Positions 36,843-46,263 of a stretch of DNA of 64,000 bases are shown here, piece after piece. Made by a program: the position numbers and the translations under genes. The notes under the pieces were generated by a model, which saw only the letters and a program-made list of their open reading frames with translations, was not told the origin of the DNA and did no database searches. Origin of the DNA: Prosopocoilus inquinatus (Eukaryota > Arthropoda > Insecta > Coleoptera > Lucanidae); assembly GCA_036172665.1 (NCBI GenBank), contig CM069872.1, forward strand, positions 45,494,101 to 45,558,100, given 5' to 3'. How positions within the stretch are numbered: position 1 is the stretch's first letter; every line of letters starts with the position of its first letter.

Positions 36843-39800
36843 AGGTTCTCACTGCAATCAAAAACGATTTGCACAAAATTTTTCTAAAATCTTTCATTAT
36901 GCTTTGACAGCAAGCATGGCCGCCTTGCATAGGGGACTCATTAGGAGCAAATCCCGCTTCAATTTGTCTATCCTACTACAATGTTAGGTCAAAAAGCGAT
37001 AGTAAGATGTCGCTATTTTATATGTTCATTAAAACTATCGTAATTAATAGATCACAATGCTAGCTTAGAAACATTTGATATACATGTCTCTGTCTATTAG
37101 ACTTTTTTGATATCCGACCTTTGGTTTTGAAACAGTCTGTATAATGGAAAATATGAAAATTGCCTTTTCAGTCGATTCTGAAACGAAATTATTAGAAATC
37201 AATTTAACAGGAAAAACGTGAGTACAAAAAAGAACTATCGAAAAGAGCGTGGAAAGTTAATAAGAAAAAATTAAACCCAGCAAAAGTTGGAACGATAAAT
37301 TGCGGAGGCAGTGAAGCGGTAAAGAGATTATGCGTTACTTACAAAAAGAGAGGCACCGAAATCAGAATACGGTAAAAAACAACGGCGGTAGATACGTGAA
37401 ATCCTGCAAGAAATTCTAAAACTATAAATAAAATCTCTGGCTGCTGAAGTTTTGCAAGTTTCGTGTCTTCCGCTTAAGAATACCTCGTAAATTATGTAGG
37501 AATTGAAGTTTAGTACTTAGGCAAATTTGAAAGTTACATAAAACTTACTTAATTATGCTCTCCAAAAATATAACGTGTCTACGGATCCTCTTGACAAGAG
37601 GAAGAACTTTATTGAACGTCAATTTTACGCAAAACAAAAAACGCTGCTCAACGAACGATGTTTCAATTTGAAATTTAAACTGCAATCGAATTTCAATAAT
37701 CACATGTAAGTTAAGTTAAAGTTTATTTGCCAACAGGATGTTTGAAATGTTTCTTTTTCGTTTTGTAAGTCAATCCCTGTGCACACTGTATATGTATAAG
37801 CAATTTTTGAGAAATCATTTATTTATTCAACGAAAGTATTGATAGACAGTTAATGAAACTGCAGAACAAGAGAAGTTCCTTCTTAGGAAACCCAACTTTG
37901 CAATGCAATGCGATTCAGAAAACGGATGCGACTGCCAGGTCTTGGCGGAACTACTGAAACAAACAACAAAACTACTCACACTATGATCAAACTTCCTGTG
38001 TACTTTGCGCAAATGCATACATACATTCTCTTAAGTAAATCCTCACTTGTGCCGATTGCCTCAATACGTTAAGCTTTAAGCTGTATGAGTACTACCATCA
38101 GGGTACCAGCCCGAACGATTTGTCGATCAACTTCAACTACACAGAAATAAACGAATAAATCTCGACGTCATCCGATCATTTGGGATGAATTGCTCCGTTC
38201 AATATTTATAACGCGGAAGGAGAAAATCATATTTCATGTTAAAGAGGATAAGACAGCAGAGAAGCAACACGTGGCCGATAAAAAGTAAATTGATGGTTAA
38301 CGTTGAGTTCCAGTTGGCCGACGAATAATAATGTTAATTACTTAAATCTTAACGCTAATTATCGTGAATTATATTTTTCTTGGATGTATAAGTGTGTTCA
38401 CAAGAAGGAAATTAATTACAGTGGCCTTTCTACTATAATTTTCTGAATTGTTAAATTAAGGACTAAGGATGTGATTAAGGAAAATTAGATGCAAGAAATA
38501 TCGTGCAATGACGTAAAGTGACTTTTTAGTTCATGATTTCCTTGTTTGTTCATTGTAAGGAGGTAGTAGGAGTATCATTTACTCTTCCTCCCCACGTTGG
38601 TGCTTTTCGTAGACCGTTTAATTTCTAACAAGGCTGACCTTATAATGAATGGAGTATATATAATGAATATAGTTCATTATGGGCTTCATTTAAATTCGGT
38701 AAAATGTTTTTTTTTTTTTTGTAATCACAATGATCTACTTATCAAAATTTTTCCACAATACGTACGACTTTTAATTGTTTAATTGCATATGTTCTAAAAA
38801 AATCCATACTGTATGAGGTTTCTGATTACTTTTAGAACTCGCTAAATTTAAGTTGTTCAAATGAAGCTTTCGCGTTGTAATAGTTGTAGTAGTCTGCTGA
38901 AAAGCTCTCCAATGTAACTTCACCTTCAACTAAATTAAGCTGGGAAGATCAAACTTCGATGGAATTCTCTGGCTGCATGGCTGTTCGTTTTTCGGTAATA
39001 GCCTTGTTAAAAGGGGATCTATTTGCACAGTGAAATTACACCTGGATTGTTTTCGCACAAATCTGTTAAAGTTGCACCGTTTCACCGGAACACTTTGGAT
39101 GGATGCAATCTCCGATCACGTTCGATCGCTTAACGCAAACAAGATTTAATTGGATGCCCGTATTGCGATCTGAGTTAGTTGGTAGAACGAAAATCGTGTT
39201 ATACTTAAAGCTAACGTTCATTCATAGACGTTCTTGTGCTTTTAAAAGTAAGTAGGTGTAGGAAAGCAGTAAGAGACTTTTTTTTGGAAACGAATGATTT
39301 CGGTAAAAAGCAGTAAAAGTTTAATAATAAAAACCTTTTAAGATTGTGTAATTTGTACGACCAAAATTGATGCCCGGTCTAGATAGTTCTGTAATGAATA
39401 ATCTATAAATTTCATGCGATCGTGTGTGTACAAGGTTTCTGTTTGTCAAGATTAAATCGAATACAATAAATGTAATTGAAGCAATTCCTTGTCCGCTCAA
39501 AATTGTGTAAATAGTATTTACACATTTTCCGATCGGACATTTCATAAAATTGATGTAAACGTCGACGTTTCACTGTATGCTTGAGAGCTTATCGTGATAC
39601 ATAGGTTGGTTATTCGTAATTTTAAATGAATATAATAATTTTAGACAAAAAAGAAAATTGTGAACAATTTTAGAGTTGTTTTCAGTTCAGGAAAAATTAA
39701 TTTTGATTCTTCAGCTATTCGACCCTTTGGATTGGGGTTGGTTGAGAAATTCCCCCCTTCCTCACTTGCGGTAAGGTATTCTTTTGTATTCTAAAAAGCA

Positions 39801-39911
39801 GATTTCTTCACCTACGGATAAATTTATCTGCCAGGTAAGATCCTCGGAAACTGTTATCGATACAATGGTTTCCAAAGATAACACCTAGCAGATAGATTTA
39901 TCAGGAGGTGT
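39801..39911. mobile_element. Palindromic MITE, copy 2
   Basis: Begins gatttcttcacctacggata then aatttatctgccaggta, a centre with tatcgatacaatgg, and an inverted right arm (acctagcagatagatttatc) that has diverged. Family of 15-122 and 51924-52043, here in opposite orientation. Confidence 0.75.
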
Positions 39912-39954
39912 CAGTTGTTGGATCGAGTTTGGTTAACCTTGAAATTATTCGCCC

Positions 39955-40052
39955 TGCGCTTTAATAGGATATTCGATACTCCGAACATTTCGAAAATCCG
40001 GATTAACCAGTGCAATTATTGGTTCGGACTAAAGAGGTTCTGTTGTATATTA
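39955..40052. mobile_element. pogo/Tigger-like terminus
   Basis: The segment ends ggttcggactaaagaggttc followed by tgttgta. On the minus strand this reads TACAACAGAACCTCTTTAGT, the usual form of a Tigger/pogo terminal repeat, next to TA (tatatt). Upstream words ccgaacatttcgaaaatccg and ggattaacc are typical of the same termini. Only one end is recognised; a related accgtttagtccgac-like word is near 40160. Confidence 0.45.
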
Positions 40053-43000
40053 AAAATTGAAACGTGTCAAATATCAATCAAAATAAAAAATTAACAATTC
40101 AATTCAATTCAAATTTTGTTTAATTAAGTGGAAAAAACTTTTCGATATCAACACAACCTAACTCCGTTTAGTCCGACTAAAGAAATTAAAAATTAAAATG
40201 AATACCTCAAAAAATCTCAAGGTCAACTGAACTCTCCCAACTTATTATATCAAACATTACATCCAACATTAGAAATTACTAGAAAAACTAAAAGTAAAGA
40301 TTAAAAAATAAATTTAAAATCATTTTGGTTACCCGTATCCATTTTATAAAAAAGTATGCCAAATGATTACCAAAAGTAGCCCATTTGACTGTAAATCGCT
40401 ACTGTTGGCAAAACTGTCTCTGACTCTAAAATCACATTCGAAATTTTCCTTTTTAAGTTGGTCAATTTCGGTAGTAATCATTTAAACTGGTTTCACGTTA
40501 AGCAAAAATTCACGTCGAGCAAAAATTTGTCAAAATTAACTTTTTAACACAAGTTTTGAAAAAATGATAGATATATTCAAATTAAAAAAAAATCTGACAA
40601 CTGTGGAATTACTTAACAATACTTTTTCTGCAATCAATTTCAAACTTTATAAGAAGTATGTAAGTGATGCATCGTTTTTATATAACTTTGCCTTTGCAAA
40701 CCGCTTTTGTACCGTTAATTATACATTTCCTAATAAATGAAAAGACTTTCTGTGATTTAATTATTGCTCTCTGAGTCATGACTGAACGTTATTACCTACC
40801 AATTACCGATGAACTTTCGAACTTTGCCGACAAATAAAATTATATTTCTATTCTACCGTTAAGTTTCCTTGAGCCGTGCATAACAGAACATTGACAATCC
40901 TATCGCGCAAAGACTTTCATCGGAAGCCGGATCATAGTGGTAACATTGATTGCTTTTCGATCTCGATTTGCGTATTGAGGTTCAAACTGATTTGTTTTGA
41001 GCTCGGTTCGAATAATGATAATTTAAAGACTCTCTGAATTAAATGATGCTTTTTAACACTTTTATTTTTCGTTTTATTGTATTTGGGTTCAAAATTATTA
41101 TTGTATTTATTTCTGTGATGATAAAATTCCTACCGAGCGAAGTGTTTGTGGTGCACATCTCTAGTGGTCCCAAACTGAATTAGCGTCATAAAAGCAAATG
41201 CACTTCCGGGTAAACCAAGCTAGAATATAAAGTAAAATCAATTTATAAAGACTGCCATCAGGAAACCCGTGTGTACGTACACTACTTACAAATATAAATC
41301 AAGTTTTATTTCGCACGAAGAAATCGGTTTATCGCTTGCATCCTCGTACATCACTTTGGTGTTCGTGATGCACGGCACACGTAAGAAGTGAAGTTGTTAC
41401 GGAAAACAGAACAATAAGAGCGAAGAACGTTTTATGAGATACGTCGGGGCGGGTACAATGGAAAACGAAAATGAAGTGGAAGTTCTACGCGCCGTTTATA
41501 AAAAGGCATGACAAATTGCTGGTTTTATGCGCACCAGATTTCGTATGTAAAGAAAGGAAACTTTTAGCGGAAGGTTTCTTTTTGTGTTACCAACGCTTAA
41601 AAAATAAAAGCAACCTAGCACTTAAGCACACCGCGTCGCCTAACATATTTTATTAAGGAGATGCAGCAAGATGAGACGTGAAAGAATAAGCTTGGATACA
41701 AAAGAAATCGATGAAAACCCCTCAACTTATCAGGGCAAACCAAAAGGAAAAGAATTATTAAATGAAATGCTTCTGTAAAAATTAAAAAGCCTTTCAGTTA
41801 CAGTGAATTTATTTAAATGCGTCGCTTGCAGTTCTTAACTTTTCCTGGCATTCATAATTTATAATTTACCTTTAATAACTCTCCAAACAAGCAGCAACTA
41901 CGCTGAGTAGTTGCTCTTGTTAGCATTCTTATTCGTTTGATTCTAAAGGAGTTTTTCGCTTTAGTTCTTTAACGATCAAGTTTCTTCAGTGATGAAATCT
42001 GCATTGAAATATACATAGAATTCTCTCGTTTTGCTTGCAGCGTATTTTAGAAAGAACTCTCTTATATAAAATTCTTAAAAGAATCTTTGTATTTTCATAG
42101 AAAAATAAACATTTAAAATTAAGAAATATTATGAACTAACTCAGTTTTTATTGTTTAATCATGATTTATAACACTCTTTTATAGGCATTCTAGGTTGCTA
42201 ATGAATATTGTTGCATTTTTATGTGATCAGTCAAAACCGTAGTATGAAATATTTTAGCGAATTTTTTCAAAAAAAGATTACAAGTAAATATCTTTTTATT
42301 TCTCGACTAAATAAAAATAAAAGTTAATTAACAAGTACATGTCTTGGTGTTTGTTTTTTTTGCAATTTCTTAATCAATAAAAGTCAATTTTTCCCGTAGT
42401 TTGTTTTACCCAGAAGAAGGCAAGAATTCTTTCACGTGTTTATGGTGATTATTCAAGGCTTCCCTTTCACACACTTTCTGAAGTTTCTTTCAAGCAATCC
42501 GACCTTGGTCTATTCCATCATTTTCAATGACGAAAGCTTTGATAGAACCCGACAATCATCTTCGAGGGATATCACCCTTCCTCTTTGGATGTTGATATGG
42601 GCCAAAATCTTGTTGTGGCTGCATGCATTGGACGCTTATGATACTTTTCCAGATATTTGACAAATTCAAACCGTATTGTTTGTCTGGTCAATTTGTCGAA
42701 CCAAACGTCGGAGACGTCATCCTCTGGGATGTGGCTCTGCATTGCATTGTAGTTCCTTTACGGACCATTAAGGATGTGTTTTGTTTTGTTGATGTTGTCG
42801 GTTGTACTTAATTCTTGATTGGTGGGTGGTGACCTCAAATGTGTGAGAAAACTTTGCACCATCTTCTTCAGCTTCTCCAGAAGGTTTTTGCTTTTGCATT
42901 CAGTAACGGTGTTTGCTATTGTGAATGTTCTATCGATGTTGAGAGTGCTTGTCAACAAGTGACCATTCGTGCTCTTGAACGTATCCTCATTAAAGTCCTT

Positions 43001-43105
43001 ACCTTCATTTTGGTAATGTTACATTAATGTGTTATTAATATGTATAACTAACACGTGATCTTAGAAAAATTTTGTGCAAATCGTTTTTGATTGCAGTGAG
43101 AACCT

Positions 43106-43168
43106 CGAGCAGCCTCTGGACAGCTGTTTCAGCCCTGCTTGGGGCTTCTTCAGCAGAAACGTAGCTCG
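43106..43168 (-). ncRNA. Type-I hammerhead ribozyme motif, left arm copy 1
   Basis: Minus strand, identical in layout to 44009-44071: stem I CGAGC and TTTCTG, CTGAAGA, AGCCC-CAAGCA-GGGCT, GAAA, ACAGCTGT, C17, CAGAGG and GCTCG. Predicted cut between 43119 and 43118. Confidence 0.8.
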
Positions 43169-43417
43169 ACATTCCCACTGCAGACCAAAAACGACTTGCC
43201 CAATTTATTCGCAAATGCGATGTAAGAATGATGAACATATAAAACAGCGACATCTTACTATCGCTTTTTGACCTAACATTGCAGTAGGATAGACAAATTG
43301 AAGCGGGATTTGCTCCTAATGAGTCCCCCATGCAAGGCGGCCATGCTTGCTGTCATAGCATAATGAAAGATTTTAGAAAAATTTTGTGCAAATCGTTTTT
43401 GATTGCAGTGAGAACCT

Positions 43418-43480
43418 CGAGCAGCCTCTGGACAGCTGTTTCAGCCCTGCTTGGGGCTTCTTCAGCAGAAACGTAGCTCG
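43418..43480 (-). ncRNA. Type-I hammerhead ribozyme motif, left arm copy 2
   Basis: Minus strand, exactly 312 bases from copy 1 with the same core and stems. Predicted cut between 43431 and 43430. One cut per monomer would release unit-length RNA of 312 nt from a tandem transcript. Confidence 0.8.
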
Positions 43481-43730
43481 ACATTCCCACTGCAGACCAA
43501 AAACGACTTGCCCAATTTATTCGCAAATGCGATGTAAGAATGATGAACATATAAAACAGCGACATCTTACTATCGCTTTTTGACCTAACATTGCAGTAGG
43601 ATAGACAAATTGAAGCGGGATTTGCTCCTAATGAGTCCCCCATGCAAGGCGGCCATGCTTGCTGTCATAGCATAATGAAAGATTTTAGAAAAATTTTGTG
43701 CAAATCGTTTTTGATTGCAGTGAGAACCTC

Positions 43731-43791
43731 GAGCAGCCTCTGGACAGCTGTTTCAGCCCTGCTTGGGGCTTCTTCAGCAGAAACGTAGCTC
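43731..43791 (-). ncRNA. Type-I hammerhead ribozyme motif, left arm copy 3 at the palindrome centre
   Basis: Minus strand. Complete core and four of the five outer stem I pairs; the monomer is then cut off at 43791, one base short of the motif end, and joins the inverted arm. Predicted cut between 43743 and 43742. Confidence 0.78.
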
Positions 43792-44008
43792 AAAATTTTT
43801 CTAAAATCTTTCATTATGCTATGACAGCAAGCATGGCCGCCTTGCATGGGGGACTCATTAGGAGCAAATCCCGCTTCAATTTGTCTATCCTACTGCAATG
43901 TTAGGTCAAAAAGCGATAGTAAGATGTCGCTGTTTTATATGTTCATCATTCTTACATCGCATTTGCGAATAAATTGGGCAAGTCGTTTTTGGTCTGCAGT
44001 GGGAATGT

Positions 44009-44071
44009 CGAGCTACGTTTCTGCTGAAGAAGCCCCAAGCAGGGCTGAAACAGCTGTCCAGAGGCTGCTCG
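44009..44071 (+). ncRNA. Type-I hammerhead ribozyme motif, right arm copy 1
   Basis: All invariant hammerhead positions are present: CTGAAGA (44024-44030, fits CUGANGA), GAAA (44047-44050) and cleavage triplet GTC (44056-44058). Stem II is AGCCC (44031-44035) with GGGCT (44042-44046), loop CAAGCA. Stem III is the short palindrome ACAGCTGT. Stem I has an inner helix TTTCTG/CAGAGG (two G-U pairs), an internal loop TACG/CT and an outer helix CGAGC/GCTCG, so both ends emerge from stem I (type I). Predicted cut between 44058 and 44059. The weak stem III suggests folding as a dimer or with helper stem I contacts, as in other tandem hammerheads. Activity was not tested. Confidence 0.82.
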
Positions 44072-44320
44072 AGGTTCTCACTGCAATCAAAAACGATTTG
44101 CACAAAATTTTTCTAAAATCTTTCATTATGCTATGACAGCAAGCATGGCCGCCTTGCATGGGGGACTCATTAGGAGCAAATCCCGCTTCAATTTGTCTAT
44201 CCTACTGCAATGTTAGGTCAAAAAGCGATAGTAAGATGTCGCTGTTTTATATGTTCATCATTCTTACATCGCATTTGCGAATAAATTGGGCAAGTCGTTT
44301 TTGGTCTGCAGTGGGAATGT

Positions 44321-44383
44321 CGAGCTACGTTTCTGCTGAAGAAGCCCCAAGCAGGGCTGAAACAGCTGTCCAGAGGCTGCTCG
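44321..44383 (+). ncRNA. Type-I hammerhead ribozyme motif, right arm copy 2
   Basis: Exactly 312 bases downstream of the first plus-strand copy, identical core and stems. Predicted cut between 44370 and 44371. Confidence 0.8.
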
Positions 44384-44598
44384 AGGTTCTCACTGCAATC
44401 AAAAACGATTTGCACAAAATTTTTCTAAAATCTTTCATTATGCTATGACAGCAAGCATGGCCGCCTTGCATGGGGGACTCATTAGGAGCAAATCCCGCTT
44501 CAATTTGTCTATCCTACTGCAATGTTAGGTCAAAAAGCGATAGTAAGATGTCGCTGTTTTATATGTTTAACACGTGATCATAAAGTACCGTTACCATA

Positions 44599-44777
44599 GC
44601 AGTAACGTCTTTTCTTATAGCCACTTAACCAAACACTTAAGCCGAGCTTAAATTTAAGTACTGCGTATAATGTGACATTTGAGGCTACACATCATTCAGT
44701 AGACCACATTATACTTACGGTACTTAAAGTTAAGCTGACCTTAAATGATGATGTTTGGCGCAGCTGGACGTTACTGT
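44599..44777. mobile_element. Fold-back element beside the ribozyme array
   Basis: Imperfect inverted repeat of about 75 bases: agtaacgt, ccaaacacttaagccgagct, taagtactgcgtataatgtg on the left; cacattatacttacggtact, taaagttaagctgacctta, gtttggcgcagctggacgtt, actgt on the right. It starts about 20 bases after the array's target repeat. No coding capacity. Confidence 0.65.
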
Positions 44778-44779
44778 CT

Positions 44780-46009
44780 TAAACCAAATGACATTTTAAT
44801 TAATAAAATGCCGACATACGTGTACACGTTTATCATAAACAAATGTTTTGATTGTTGAAAATTTAAATTCTCCATTTCTTGGGAAACCTAAATAAATTAA
44901 TAATAATTAATTTTCGCTGTATAATCTGATCGCTTTCAAAGATTACATTTTGTTCTTGATTTTATGCACTTCTTTTCTTTCATTTTTCTCAATATGTTAA
45001 TTTTGGTTTTATTGGCTGGAGTATACTTATTGTCATAGAGGTTTTTATTAATAATAAACGTCCGTTCATTTATAGTTGCCGTCTTTATTTGCCATTTATC
45101 TGCTCCAATATATCTTCTATTTATCTTGTTCAACACAAATTGTTGTCACACAAAATGGTTAACACACTGTATGTTCTAAAAGGAGAATGATCTTCCATTC
45201 TTGTGAGCTACATTCTCTCTCTAATCGTCAGCGATTTAAATTTTATGTGACATAATACGAGTTGTAATTACCTGAAATATACAATGATTTAATATTTCAC
45301 ATTTAAACCACAAAGCTTTCAGTATTTCTGTCTTACAGATTGAGTCATCCAAACAGTCAGAACCTTTTAAGAAGTCGACGAAAATTCCACTGCGCCAAAC
45401 TGTAAAAATAATTCCCAGCAAAGGAAAAAGTTCAGCGGGCAAAAAAAACGCTCATTAACTTTTTCAATTATCGTAAAATCCCAAGTTGTTTCACGCTTTG
45501 CTTAACCACGTAAAAATGAGCGGGTCCTTTTTAATAAACTCGATTTAGATTTATTAGCTGAGCAGTCAGATTTGAGCTACTCAGCTCCGGAACGCATTTA
45601 ACGAGCAAACTTGCTTTCCCTTTAAGAGGATTAAATATAATAGATACCGTTACGAGAAGGAACAACTACCAGAGGTTGCACTGAAAAATATAATTTATTG
45701 TGAAATGGGGAAGTATCTTTACATTGAGCGAATGTTGCCTGTTGTTGTTTTTGTTGTTAATAATAAATTGATATAGACGAAGACGGTGCAATTAATACTA
45801 CTCGTATAATAGTTTCTCATTTGCACTAACTAACATTTTTTGTAATGGCAACATCAGATTACATATACTGAAAAAACTGAAATAGTTAATGAAATTCTTG
45901 GCTTCCGGTTGGAACCACGAGTCTCGCCGACGGTTATAGGCGGTGTTACTCCATGATTATTCTTCTACTTACAATAAATAGATGTATGTGTGCATGTATA
46001 AATAATTCA
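44780..46009. other. Gap without recognised content
   Basis: AT-rich, stops in all frames, no repeats matched within the window. Confidence 0.45.
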
Positions 46010-46012
46010 TTA

Positions 46013-46260
46013 AGGCTCCTCTACGGTAGCCCGGGAACGGAACGGTAACGAGAACGGAACGTTAACGGCCTAGTATTAATAAGCATTAGATCTCCTCTAT
46101 AATTTCCCGGAAACAGGAGTCAAAACGTTTACAATATTAAATCGTATGACCATATGACCGTCCACAATGCCCCAATAAGCGCGGTAATGCTAATTTATAC
46201 TAGGACGTTCACGTTTCGTTCTCGTTACCGTTCCGTTCCCGGGCTAATATAGAGTAGCCT
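46013..46260. mobile_element. MITE with 77-bp inverted repeats and TTA target duplication
   Basis: 248 bases. The ends AGGCTCCTCTA / TAGAGTAGCCT continue inward as tagcccgggaacggaacgg and taacgagaacg on both arms. Direct TTA at 46010-46012 and 46261-46263. A 3-bp TWA target and no coding sequence fit a PIF/Harbinger-derived MITE. The arms are GC-rich against the AT-rich background. Confidence 0.75.
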
Positions 46261-46263
46261 TTA

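Larger units (their letters stand above)
36508..37026. mobile_element. Ribozyme-bearing element, inverted copy pair at 36.5-37.0 kb
   Basis: 519 bases between cattaaaactatc at 36495-36507 and 37027-37039. The left half is one minus-sense monomer, starting ttagaaaaattttgtgc and carrying a hammerhead at 36553-36615, and it runs to tgctgtcaaagc. The right half is plus-sense and starts abruptly inside the ribozyme (cagggctgaaacagctg, 36811), continuing to gatgtcgctattttatatgtt. The junction at about 36807-36811 lies within stem II of the plus copy. Confidence 0.82.
37040..43048. other. Intergenic or intronic stretch, mostly unremarkable
   Basis: Apart from the palindromic MITE (39801-39911) and the pogo/Tigger-like end (about 40022-40052), I see no features. 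The frames at 42436-42958 on both strands are noted among the findings. No conserved protein domain is visible. Confidence 0.5.
43061..44567. mobile_element. Inverted array of hammerhead-ribozyme monomers (retrozyme/Penelope-like)
   Basis: 1507 bases inserted as one unit between 12-bp direct repeats taacacgtgatc at 43049-43060 and 44568-44579. The left arm (43061-43791) is minus-sense: two full 312-base monomers and a partial one cut just after its ribozyme. The right arm (43792-44567) is plus-sense: two full monomers and 151 bases. Corresponding bases in adjacent monomers are exactly 312 apart and almost identical, so the array is young or homogenised. Each complete monomer carries one hammerhead motif. 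No protein is encoded; the 60-98 codon frames repeat with the monomer. Tandem monomers of this size, ribozymes and short target duplications match metazoan retrozymes, thought to be moved by Penelope-like reverse transcriptase. The element type is inferred. Confidence 0.85.

Noticed and set aside
43035..44448. Repeated identical open frames of 60-98 codons (starting MGDSLGANPAS and MQIVFDCSEN) as a gene family
   Set aside because: They follow the 312-base ribozyme monomer on both strands, have no domain, and are frames inside a non-coding repeat.
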